The position numbers and the translations under genes were made by a program. From Cristatella mucedo (taxonomy: Eukaryota > Bryozoa > Phylactolaemata > Cristatellidae): a stretch of DNA of 35,500 nt. The notes below the pieces were generated by a model. The model had not been told where the DNA came from. It worked only from the letters and a program-made list of their open reading frames with translations, and made no database searches. This document shows, one piece after another, positions 10,482-35,500 of this stretch. Location: positions 3,714,501 to 3,750,000 of the forward strand of contig WPIO01000025.1 in NCBI GenBank assembly GCA_009760855.2, given 5' to 3'. The first letter of the stretch is position 1. The number at the start of each line of letters is the position of its first letter.

Positions 10482-10980
10482 ACCGCTCGCTGTCTCCGCG
10501 CCGCCGCTCGCTCGCCGAGCGTGCGAGACGACGACAGCGAGAAAAGTAGACGCTGCTGAGCTTCGAGTCTCGGACGCATCCGTGTCGCTCGGGCGGCGTC
10601 CAGCGAGCGCTAGTGAGTGCTGCTATGCTAGGCCGCCGCCGTCTGCGCGCTGGGCGGCGTCTTGTGCTGGGTACCAGTGGAGCCGGCGAAATGTCTTCGC
10701 TTTCGAGCGTCGTGTAGAAATATATAGGCGCACCTGTGTTCTTGTAAGATGTTCTCCGATGTGTTTTGCTTGCCGTGATGGAGATTCGGAAAAGTTTCCT
10801 ATCGAGTGCCGTGAACATCCGCCGTCTAGTGGGCGGCGGGATGGCACCGAGCGCTTGCATTCAGCCGGTGAAAACTTCTGCACTATGGTTATCTGTTTCG
10901 GAGAATCTGCCCTTTCGATTTTGGCTATAATTTCTACACCCACCCCACCCCACCCCCTCCCCCGTAGCCGGTCACGTGGC
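10482..10980. other. GC- and CpG-rich 3' flank of mL52
   Basis: Long open frames occur on both strands here (for example minus 10045-10860), but they mirror the GC content and show no domain. No terminator or poly(A) hexamer is clear. Confidence 0.4.
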
Positions 10981-10982
10981 TT

Positions 10983-10984
<2 letters not shown>

Positions 10985-11028
<44 letters not shown>
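10985..11028 (+). repeat. (GT)n microsatellite
   Basis: About 22 GT units. It lies downstream of mL52. Confidence 0.97.
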
Positions 11029-11029
<1 letters not shown>

Positions 11030-11456
11030 CGTGGGTTCGCGTGTGGGGGACAGGAGTTCGGGTTCAGCATCAAGACCAGCCAGATGCGATCGTGCTTTCT
11101 TGCTCCTCTGGCGAGCAGCTACATGTTATCCTTAACTTTATCACTGCAGACTCTTTTTTTGTTTGGCTGCAGGCCTTTCGCTGTCGATGCTGCCCCAGGC
11201 CTCTCCACTGCTACTCTTAACCCCAGACTTTTACGACTTGATGTTCGTGGGAACCGGTTCGTTGCTTGCTTTCAATGTTGCTCCATCTCTAGGTGCAGCT
11301 ATGTGTTTCTGCTTGTATCTCTGCCTATCTCAATACCTCCCCACCCTCTTTTTGTAGCAAGTACTCAGTAAAAGCAAGCTGATTCACCAGCCTCATATAT
11401 GCAGTGGCCAAAGAGCCACAGTGGATATCACCCAGCTTACAGTATTGCTAGCTAGC

Positions 11457-11460
<4 letters not shown>

Positions 11461-11546
<86 letters not shown>
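11461..11546 (+). repeat. (TA)n microsatellite, about 43 units
   Basis: A pure TA run flanked by a 13-bp direct repeat, ATTGCTAGCTAGC, at 11444-11456 and 11573-11585. Confidence 0.97.
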
Positions 11547-11548
<2 letters not shown>

Positions 11549-11664
11549 TGTATGTATACATGTATGTTTAGCATTGCTAGCTAGCAATAAGGAGGGCTCA
11601 AATACACGACACGAGTTTCATGAAGTGCAAGCACTTCCACAAGACCCAGGGGCTGTCTCTTTAT

Positions 11665-11831
<167 letters not shown>

Positions 11832-11977
11832 CACACCTGTTTGTGGCTGGTTTGCACTGCTCTAGATGATGATCATGTGCAGCTGTCGGCCTGCTGAGCC
11901 TGCAGCCGAGTGCTAAATGGCAGTGTCAAATTGAGGGTGCTGATTTGGCAGCATGCAGTCGGGAAAACCTAGTGAGC

Positions 11978-12013
11978 CAGGCTGCTAACCGGTGTAATCC
12001 AGTTAGCAGCCTG
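11978..12013 (+). repeat. Perfect 12-bp inverted repeat
   Basis: CAGGCTGCTAAC (11978-11989) and GTTAGCAGCCTG (12002-12013) are exact reverse complements around a 12-nt loop. Confidence 0.85.
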
Positions 12014-12119
12014 CTCACAAATGCCATGAAACTTGGAGAAATCACAAGCCAGGCTGATTCAGCACTCGCTCGCTCGACTCTGGGGCGATCCATTTGGCTT
12101 TCGGCTACTTGTATGAATC

Positions 12120-12430
12120 GTTTCCTAATCTGGTTCCCCTCCTGCCGTCGTCTTCGTCGTCATCGCAGGGCTACAGGATGCTCGCGTCAGACTCGGGTCC
12201 GTTGGCTGTGCGTCTGACTAACTTTCACTCCCTGGAGACCATGCCTTTGGGGCCTATACTACCGAAGCCTGGAACTCATGAACGACTTGCATCACGACCT
12301 CTCCTGATTTGACAGTATTCGAAAAAGTAGCTTAAAACCCCAGCTGTTCCTCACACCCCTTGCTCTGTCCGAGTGAATTGTTCCTATTCTTGTCTGTGAT
12401 CTGAAATTGTGTATGTTGTGACTATACCCA
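12120..12430 (+). mobile_element. LINE reverse-transcriptase C-terminal remnant
   Basis: Across frameshifts the plus strand reads VRLTNFHSLE, GAYTTEAWNS and TTSPDLTVFEKVA, corresponding to the LINE motif RTNLKSF..R.F..YAPKAWNSLP...SPDLTTFK.KLK. No tail hairpin is recognisable. Confidence 0.55.
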
Positions 12431-13777
12431 ATTGACATGCATCCTCCTTCACACATATAAAATTCCCAGAAGGAGATGTGGTTGTCTTGGAGCATTATAT
12501 AATTTCTTAATTTTGAATGTTATTTTTAGCAATTAGCTTCATTCTCTGCCCAACTGGTCTACGTTGCTGCCAGGAGTTAAGTGCTGCCGTCGTGATTGAT
12601 CTGGGCCCAAGAGCCTGAGCTTGTTTGATGCTTTGTCAAACTATCAAATCGCACACCAATCACCTTGTGACAGCCTGCCTTCCCTAACAAATGTCATGAA
12701 AAACTGCCATGTCGGCCTGGCCCCCACTCGCTGGCCTTCCATCGGCCCTGGCAGCAGCAGCAGCTGTGCTCAACCCGATTGCTTGCAAATGCATTCCTAC
12801 AAGGCTGCTCGAACGACTCGTGGCTCCTGTTCTTCACAACCGTTACCTCATGCACTCAGACTTATGTTAGGGCTGCTTGCTACCGTGACATCAGTCACAC
12901 TATCCTCTCGACGAGATGGACCGCTGGACTTGGCGCTTTCGCCTAGACTCTGCCCGATATTCTAACGTGACTAGCCGGTCTTAATGGCCGCTATGCTGCA
13001 AGGTGGCTTGTATGAGATATTCCTGTTGGTAGCTTGACTCGGCACTCTCATTGCTCCTCCAGTCAGGGACGGGACAGTCGCCTGAGACTTAGCGAAGCGA
13101 GTGTCACAGGCAGTGAGCTCTAGTGTTTTATAATAACTGATTTTCTGAATGTTTCAAATAACCGCATTGTCTGCTGCTGACTTCTGTATGGACAAAGCAC
13201 ACAATAGAGTTAAATGCTTACTCCCAGTAAGGCCTTTTTTATACTCGTGCCAGCTGCTTTAGAGTACCTCCTTTTCGTCTGCTTATGTCTGCCGTTGTAG
13301 ATCCTATTTCTTCGCCAAGGTCAGGTACTAGTTTGACCAATTTGTACGCACATATGCCATTGGGTATTTCAGGCAGCTTGTTACCCTATTCAAGCACCTA
13401 AAACCCAGTGATGATCGCCGGCTTTGTGATAGCGACAGAGGCCTGTTAAAAAGTGCTTCTACTTATTCATTGGCCGAAGGACAATGTACCATGTATATTC
13501 GAGAGCTGTGCTGTATAAGCAGTCATTTCGCTTTTTGCTTTTGTCCACACATTGACATTTGGGCTTGCCGGCACAAGTGACTTAAAGAAGACCAACAAAA
13601 TACTTAATTTGCCTTCAAGAAAAATGTCGGAATATAATGTCTCTAGGTGATCAGGCTGCTACTCGGCCGTGAGGAGGATGTCCACTTAAATAACTAGCTA
13701 CTGCTTGTATCAGGTTCTCTTGCTGCAATTAGCAGTAGCCAGGCTGCGACAGCCGACAACTGTTGTCTGCTGCTTTC
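12431..13777. other. Intergenic stretch without a supported gene
   Basis: No exon or RNA gene can be supported. The sequence around 12660-12760 weakly resembles 11990-12110 (shared ACAAATG(C/T)CATGAAA and CAG-rich context), which suggests an old duplicated repeat. Confidence 0.4.
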
Positions 13778-13968
13778 TCAGCACCCGAAGATTGCCTGCT
13801 GTTTTCTCCATACGCGGTAATGCACAAATACTTCATTGCAGTCGAGCTCCTCGCTTCTCGGAAATGGTGCTCCAGGTGCAGAGTCGTCAATGTCTATATA
13901 GCCATTCTCAAGCTGTATGCTTGTCCTGTAGTCCTTTAGGGCTCCAACACAATTCAGCCTTCCTTGAA
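13778..13968 (-). CDS. Possible alternative last exon of the tyrosine-tail receptor
   Basis: On the minus strand the acceptor TTTTGTCTTACTTAG precedes 62 codons and a TGA. The frame contains DYRTSIQLENGYIDIDDSAP, resembling the TYVDIDQYVEP motif of the main tail exon. It starts in phase 1, so it cannot follow the main exon's stop. It does fit an internal GAG|GTGACG donor at 14091 in that exon. It could instead be a 3' UTR or a decayed duplicate exon. Confidence 0.3.
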
Positions 13969-14043
13969 CTAAGTAAGACAAAAGCTTATGCATAGTTTTT
14001 CACTGACATCCCAGTTATACCGTGCTGCTCTCACGTGATGCAC

Positions 14044-29709
<15,666 letters not shown>

Positions 29710-31079
29710 CTGAAATGAAACATTATAGATTAGCCGTATTTATAACCGAGCACCACCGTTTCAGGTAGAGGTTGCGAACGGTGCATCATCGTTCATCATC
29801 GTGCATCGGTGCGGAGTGCATCGCTGAAGCCTACTCCAGTAAAAAAAAACTCGAGGGCGGTCAAGGCAGAGAAAATATGGCAGAAACCAACATTCCTACA
29901 CAAAGACGGCATCTGATGGTTATTCCACGATGATAAATAATTGCCATACTAGCATATACTCGTGAGAAATCATTGGGGGAATTCAATTTGAAAATTAGAG
30001 ACCAGGGCTGCAAGTGCACAGGTACTAAAAGGCTCAGCCGTAATGAGTCATTGCGAGGCAGAAAATCACTAAGACCGACTGTTCAGGTCAGGCTCCTCAT
30101 TATTAGCCGCTCAACTAAGAGAGATAATAGGTTTAGGTTTAGCTCAACTGAGAGATAATCGACTCAGCATTTTCATGCGTAACCTTATAACGCACTATTA
30201 AAAAACCTGCTTTAAAATGTTTCACAATTCAATGTATTATTCACTGGTTAATTTAGGCTGTGAGAGTGCATTTTTAGCCGTACACATGCAAATTAGTAAA
30301 TTGCATTCCCTGATGTTTTTTACACGACACTTATCGTATCGGTATCGTCGTAGTTTTCCTACATACAAGATTAAGCGAACAGCCTAACAGTGACTTGAGA
30401 GACTAGTGTCCGCTGAACTAGGCACCCACGCTTTCGCGCTCACGACCTTGCGCTTTTCCACTCTAACAATAAAAATATGGGCCAAGGTGAATGTAGAATG
30501 GGTGCACCATACGGTGGCCAATTTTTGGTACACTTAGAGGCGGCGTAACGGCTCTCCAGCTTTCAACCTGTGGTGAATGGGTTTTAGCTGCGCGGGTGAG
30601 AGCTTTAATCCGAAAGCAATAGATGGAAGAAGCACATTTACGTTATGAATTAACAGTTGGTAACGTTTAATTTTTCTTTTTATAGTGCAGTCCGGAGGTT
30701 CAACGGGCGTCGAATATCAGATGGCGTGGATGCGGCCAATAATTTGAAGGGGAGGCTGAACCTTCGAAGGGGAGACTTGAACTCTGCTACGCCAGCCAAT
30801 CATAACAGGCTTCCACGATCTCTGTCGATCTTTAAGACTGTACCACCAGGCCTTGCGAGTACTGAAGCCCGGCAGCACTGCTCGCTGTAGCCTCACCTAC
30901 GGATTAAGGTTGGGTATATCCGACTGCCGCTTGGTTAGTTGGCATTGCATTTGTGTGCTCGAGGGTGTGGCGCGAGTGATTGCAGGTACCTATTCTCCCT
31001 GGCACGAAGCAGCTATCTTAACAGAAACTGGTATGACGGCTTAGCCGCGTGTGTGCTTGCTTGGGCACTTCACTAGCAT
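29710..31079. other. Stretch upstream of the first visible receptor exon
   Basis: A short repeated CATCATCG/GTGCATCG cluster lies at about 29780-29822. A good plus-strand acceptor (TTTCTTTTTATAG) at about 30685 opens 68 codons to 30890 but has no recognisable product. No gene is called. Confidence 0.35.
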
Positions 31080-31600
31080 AATGATAATGATTATAATAAC
31101 GGTAATGTTACCAGGTAATTTGCACAGCACTCTTAAGGTAACTTAATCCCGGTCGAGGCGTTTAATAACTTGCTGCAAGAGAACCAATAAAAAAGACTTA
31201 GCGACATGCACGTTATCAAGCGCGCCAAAGAGAATCTATATCGTGCTGAGGCCAGCATGCTAAAGCAAATATGAAGACACTCATGACCACCGGTTAGTGA
31301 GAGCTCTGGCTAGTGCTGTGCACTGAATCATGCACCACTACCTAAGCAGCGCACACGAAGTTTCAAACGACAAGTTCACTGGGGCGAAGAGAAAGCCGAC
31401 CGGAACAGATGCATTTGTAGCTGAGACTTAAATGATGCCAATTCATTGAAGGTAGCGACCGTAGCATCGCGTGGTTTGCAGACTTTCGGTGCATACGAGC
31501 AGAAGACTTTATCTCTAAATAAAGCATATCGAAATTTGAGGAATTTAGGTGTAAGCATTGTTAAGCTGTCTGCGATCACACCACGAGGTTCTTTGGTTCA
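31080..31600 (-). mobile_element. LINE reverse-transcriptase C-terminus and decayed tail
   Basis: The minus strand encodes ALFRDKVFCSYAPKV then FNELASFKSQLQMHLF (31390-31530), the LINE C-terminal motif. A degraded 3' UTR and hairpin tail (about 31110-31180) and an interrupted AT-rich end follow. Confidence 0.7.
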
Positions 31601-32640
31601 ATTTAGGCGAATACTGTGGCTATTATTTGTGAAATTTAAGAGTAAAGCAAATATACTTTCCATATCTCACTTTAAGCTCTCAATTCGTACAGGAAAAGAG
31701 TGAGCTAAAAATATTTTGCAGCTGCAATCTAAGTAGTTACGAAAAATTACAAGCGTTAACAGCTTAAAACAACAGCTTGGATATTTGCAGTAATTAAATT
31801 AGCTCTTGATGAACTGCATTCGAAATTTAATATTTAAGTCTCCAGACTTGCTTGAATAGTTGTAAAATTAAATTGCCTTCATAGCATCATTGCTGAAACA
31901 TAATATTTTCTGAGACCATAGACCTGGGTTGCATCCAGACAAGCCATTTTTTCTTTCGCGATGTTTGCCATACAAGGAGCTGGTTTTCTGAGCTGGTTAA
32001 AGCTAATGGGCTTCCTGCATTTTCCTGGAATTTTTAGAGAAGCATTTCTCCATACTAACCCTGGCATACTTCCACGTTGCAAAGCCGAAACTGCTGGGCA
32101 GTACTTTCGCAATAATCGGACGATCCAAGTAGTGTTTCGTTCTCAATGCAGACCCTGGTTTGCATTCCGCCGTCGCAAATGTGATCGCAGTCCAACCAGT
32201 TAGACCAGGCACCTTCAAAAATCATGTCACTTGTTGGGTTGCTTGCAATGTCTTTAAGCTAGGAGGAAAAACGGCCGCGGTTAAGAGTTTTCGTGCTGAC
32301 GTTACAACGCTGAAGCGTTGCTGGAGCATGCATGCACACGACAGTCACACCCAGGAATGAACACAAGACCTAAGATTATCTTAGCTATTGAATTTTGAGT
32401 GATACGATTCCTGAGCATTGGGGCTCAATCAAAGTCTTAGTGAGTAGAACAGAAACGCAAGCCGGACAAATTACGGTAGGAAAAATAGAAATGAACCAAA
32501 GACTATGCCTGGTTACTTTGTGGAAGATTAAAGGTAATAGAGTGCAAGAGATTAGCTATTGCCAGTTTCATAGCTTCGCAAGACAATAAATGTGGTCGAA
32601 AGATTAATCAGCACTCCGCAGCAACGGCTTTCAGTTGGCA
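31601..32640. other. Intergenic stretch without a supported gene
   Basis: 31.97-32.22 kb has open frames on both strands. On the minus strand GGTGCCTGGTCTAACTGGTT resembles a tRNA A box, so an old SINE is possible. Nothing is firm. Confidence 0.3.
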
Positions 32641-32644
32641 GGAT

Positions 32645-32740
32645 CTGTCGAAGGGGTAGCTGAATGCAAGCCTGCCGGGTCCTGTCCGCGCTCTCGCCCG
32701 TGCAGAAAGGTCGACGGTTCGATCCCAGACAAAATCTTAC
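32645..32740 (+). mobile_element. tRNA-derived SINE remnant
   Basis: The B box GGTTCGATCCC (32716-32726) is nearly perfect. The A-box-like TAGCTGAATG lies 59 bp upstream. No tail is recognised. Confidence 0.45.
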
Positions 32741-33189
32741 GCACGCGTGTGCTGCTCAAATTAAGATCACATGGTTGTCACTAATCTTTTCTGGTTTTTA
32801 GTTATCACTGCGTTCGTATCGATTGAAAGATTGCCACGACTATTTTTATTCATTTTTACATATCTACCTATTGAAGGACTCGCCTGAAACTCAACTGTGC
32901 AAAAGAAAATGCGCAGTCAGAAACGCAATTTAAGATAGCATTCTAAAATCTGCTCAGAAATTAAGTTTTCTTGTTCCTAAAAGTACCTGCTTCACAATGC
33001 CATGCCCGGGTTTGACTTTATAGCAAGGGTGTCTGCGAGCTAAACAGCGCCATAAAACAGTTAATTTTACCTAATATTATTTTTCTGAGAATTCACAAAG
33101 TTGGTATTGATTATTCATGTGTATCCTATTCATAGAATTTTGCATTTATATATTTTTTAAAGTTTTCTAGTACTAAGATTGTTCTACAT

Positions 33190-33272
33190 TGCTTATATGG
33201 AAAATATAAAGTGCTTAGAGAGATTGAATTCTCTGAGGGTGCGATAACAAATGAATTATTGTTATTATAATA
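33190..33272 (+). mobile_element. LINE/SINE 3' tail copy
   Basis: ATAAAGTGCTTAGAGAGATTGAATTCTCTGAGGGTGCGATAAC followed by ATTATTGTTATTATAATAA is the shared tail. The inner AGAGA/TCTCT stem is intact and the outer stem is partly lost. Confidence 0.65.
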
Positions 33273-34554
33273 AGAGCTTTAAATAAAATTTTAGTGTCAT
33301 AGTTACAAAATTAAATGTTTCAGAGTTGCTTAGGGTTGTATCAAAGGTGTTCGGGAGCCATCTGGGATTATCAATTCTCAATACAGCTGGTACGACCGCC
33401 TCATTTCGCATCTGCCAAGAAAATTTCTAATGGCGACGAGTCCTGTGCCGTCTTCACCTGCTCCCTGCAGAACGATCCAGATAAAAAGCTGGAAGCTTGT
33501 TCTTAGAGACATGCTTTATGTCTTTAAGGCCTGCGCTATTTTTGTTGCATATCCCACTAAGGAGCTGGCGTTGAGATGCTTTACTTGAGACAGAGTCGTC
33601 AGCAAGTCCAGCGGTCAAGCCTCAGATTTCTAGCTCACAGGATCGCTCTCAGTTTAATTTTGAAGCAAGTGCTAGTTATGGGCCGGAAGGATGGGACTCG
33701 ATTAGCGAGCGCACAGGGATCGGTGGCAGAATGCATAAGATCTTGCAGAGGAGCGCAACCAGCTGCATCCGTAACCTTTTCGTATCTTACACAGAAAATA
33801 GAAAGAGAAATCGCAAGGCTACTTCAAGCCTCGACACGCCGCGCATTTTAGAGAAAAGAGCACTCATGCCTTAAAGGCAGTTGCCTGTTCTGCCCAAAGT
33901 CATGGGAGAGTGTGAACCATATACCCAGATCCTAAGGGGCGGGGAGGGGGAAGGAGGAGGAGAAGGTAAGTCATTGACTCGACATGGGAAGGTAAGTCCT
34001 TGACTAGACAGGCCTCATGCAAGCCGCCGCGATCCGGCAATTTATTGTCCAAAAATGAAGCCGATGAATTAGCGAAGCAGAGGCGGTACGGTAGAGAAGG
34101 TAGATTTTTTGGGAGCGTGGATTCCCATGCTGCCATTAGCACTGCCGCCGATCTTTACTGGACATCTAGAGATTTCTGATTTCTCCGAAATTTAATTATT
34201 TGCTATTGAGTTTCGCTGAGCAGAAAAAGCATGACCAATTTAAGCAGACAAGTTTTGAATTCATTTTTACACAGGTTTTGTCCTCGTGTGCACAGATTTT
34301 GGCTTTTAAGCACAGATTTTGTCATTGTTTGCAGAGAATTTGCGCCGATTATGGCTTTTTAGCGTATATTTTGGCTTTTGTTTTCCGCAGAAGCCTCCTG
34401 GTCCAAGTTCATGAAATAGTAGTCTTCTAAAGTTATCCCAGCGTAACAGACTAACCTGGCTATGCAGTATGCGAAACCATGTTTACCATTTACGTATGTC
34501 GCCGCCCGCTGGAGGCCGTAAAGCGTATGGAAAAAAGCCTAAGAAAAGATCAAA
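33273..34554. other. Stretch before the 24-bp satellite
   Basis: A 61-codon open frame after a TTTCAG acceptor at 33318-33323 (to 33506) is discussed under findings. At 33972-34015 a 25-bp segment containing GAAGGTAAGTC(A/C)TTGACT is duplicated. 34.25-34.39 kb has loosely repeated CACAGATTTTG units. No gene is called. Confidence 0.35.
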
Positions 34555-34857
34555 GAAGGTATTTACAGATTTACAAAAAGAAGGTATTTACAGATTTACT
34601 AAAGAAGGTATTTACAGATTTACTAAAGAACGTATTTACAGATGTACCAAAGAAGATATTTACAGATTTACCAAATAAGATATTTACAGATTTACTAAAG
34701 AAGGTATTTACAGATTTACTAAAGAAGGTATTTACAGATTTACTAAAGAAGGTATTTACAGATGTACCAAAGAAGATATTTACAGATTTACCAAATAAGA
34801 TATTTACAGATTTACTAAAGAAGTTAAATACAGAAGTACCAAAGAAGATATTTACAG
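34555..34857 (+). repeat. 24-bp tandem repeat with 120-bp higher-order period
   Basis: About 12.5 copies of GAAGGTATTTACAGATTTAC plus TAAA. Variant types recur in the same order: the block 34628-34699 (units with GTACC, TTACC, TAAGA) is repeated at 34748-34819, so five units (120 bp) form a larger repeat. Because 24 is divisible by 3, several frames stay open. The first unit is 25 bp and shifts the frame. Confidence 0.93.
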
Positions 34858-35500
34858 TAACTAGCACGTGGCACAATGTGGGCGTACGCAAATGTATCAT
34901 AATTATTGTCATCCTTTTTAACAAAGCGGACGGGCTGGTACGGTGGGCTGGTCCAAGCGCCGGTCCAAGCACGTGGGCAATTCACCCTTTTGTTTTGCCT
35001 AAAGAGGTAGCCTGCGCTGAATTTTGAGGTAGGCGTAGCCTTCGCAGAATGCAGCACGGCTGCTGCTTTCCTTCAATAGCTAGGAGCCGTTATCTTACGC
35101 TGGCCGTAAGCGCTCGAACCGTTCGAAGATTTCTGGACTGCCCAACTCCTGGATGATTCCACGGTGCGCACGTTAGCAGACGGTGCCGACCGTGCAAAGC
35201 CACCCGGACGAAAGCTCATCTGGTGGCGTACGTAGGTGGCAGTTGCAATTAACCGGGTCTTGTGCGAAATTCGATACCGACAGCGTAAACCAGGTGAACC
35301 TATCGTGGTATCCTCAAGCGGACCCAGCGATCGGTGGCAGGCTCTGCCGGATTAGGGCGAGGGGAGATGATTCGCAATAGCCCCCTGGCTAGCTTACCTA
35401 CGCCGCAATTGAGTTTGCGACTCATGTTTACCGCTCATAACAATTGAAAAAGTAAGCAAAAGGCGGTAGGAACTGGACTTGCGGTAGGGAGACTCATCCA
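34858..35500. other. Right end of window without a supported gene
   Basis: No exon, RNA or repeat is recognised. A small direct duplication (GGTCCAAGC, GCCGGTCCAAGC) is at about 34950-34970. Confidence 0.4.

Noticed and set aside
10045-10860. 271-codon minus-strand open frame
   Set aside because: It is antisense to mL52, whose sense frame has a clear family signature.
11166-11292. Exon between a strong TTTTTTTGTTTGGCTGCAG acceptor and CTCTAG|GTGCAG
   Set aside because: Two frames are open, neither gives a recognisable domain, and no partner exon was found.
30990-31016. A 27-nt exon upstream of the first visible receptor exon
   Set aside because: It has the right phase but is too short to separate from chance splice-like words.
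33442-33491. A 31-nt minus-strand exon ending GAGCAG|GTGAAG with the right phase for the receptor-like gene
   Set aside because: Such a short open stretch between common dinucleotides is expected by chance.
34555-34857. CRISPR-like array
   Set aside because: The repeats are directly adjacent without spacers, and the DNA is animal.
34479-35027. 182-codon protein with VFTDLLKK repeats as a real gene
   Set aside because: The frame exists because the satellite unit is 24 bp; flanking codons show no gene-like features. It is kept as a finding on the repeat, not as a CDS.

Overview
This window looks like nuclear DNA of an animal (bilaterian), not a prokaryote. The real genes are split by GT-AG introns, non-coding DNA dominates, there are long dinucleotide microsatellites, and decayed non-LTR retrotransposons (LINEs) and tRNA-derived SINEs are everywhere. 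I cannot name the phylum. There is no CRISPR array, operon or bacterial mobile element.

Three genes can be supported. (1) Positions about 395-4525 (+) hold the 3' half of a peroxidasin gene: six exons with phase-matched splice sites encode a complete animal haem-peroxidase domain and a short helical tail, then a stop, with a poly(A) signal at 5030-5035. The leucine-rich and Ig-domain exons expected upstream are not in the window. (2) Positions 10122-10481 (+) hold an intronless gene for mitochondrial ribosomal protein mL52. (3) Positions 14044-29709 (-) hold the 3' part of a gene for a single-pass membrane protein. I assembled it from six exons whose splice phases all agree. It has a Cys-containing, glycosylatable ectodomain, one transmembrane helix, and a 144-residue cytoplasmic tail with seven tyrosines, several in YxN or YxxL/I contexts. 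I do not recognise the family with certainty. This is the most interesting coding object here.

Layout: 0-5 kb peroxidasin; 5-9.4 kb intergenic, with a LINE reverse-transcriptase remnant, two head-to-head LINE 3' ends and GA/CT/CA microsatellites; 9.65-11.85 kb mL52 between a long (GA)n and a long (TC)n, with a SINE directly upstream; 11.4-13.8 kb a (TA)n and LINE remnants; 14-29.7 kb the receptor-like gene, whose introns carry LINE 3' ends, SINEs, a fold-back element and several strong inverted repeats; 29.7-35.5 kb intergenic or upstream sequence with more LINE/SINE debris and a 24-bp satellite at 34555-34857.

One repeat system unifies much of the window. Many elements on both strands end in the same tail of about 50 nt, an AAAGCGCC...GGGCGCTTT stem-loop followed by (ATT)n. 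It sits on LINEs with a recognisable reverse-transcriptase C-terminus and also on a tRNA-derived SINE at about 18.8-18.98 kb. That is the signature of a SINE mobilised by its partner LINE. All calls are by eye from the sequence; no database search was possible.
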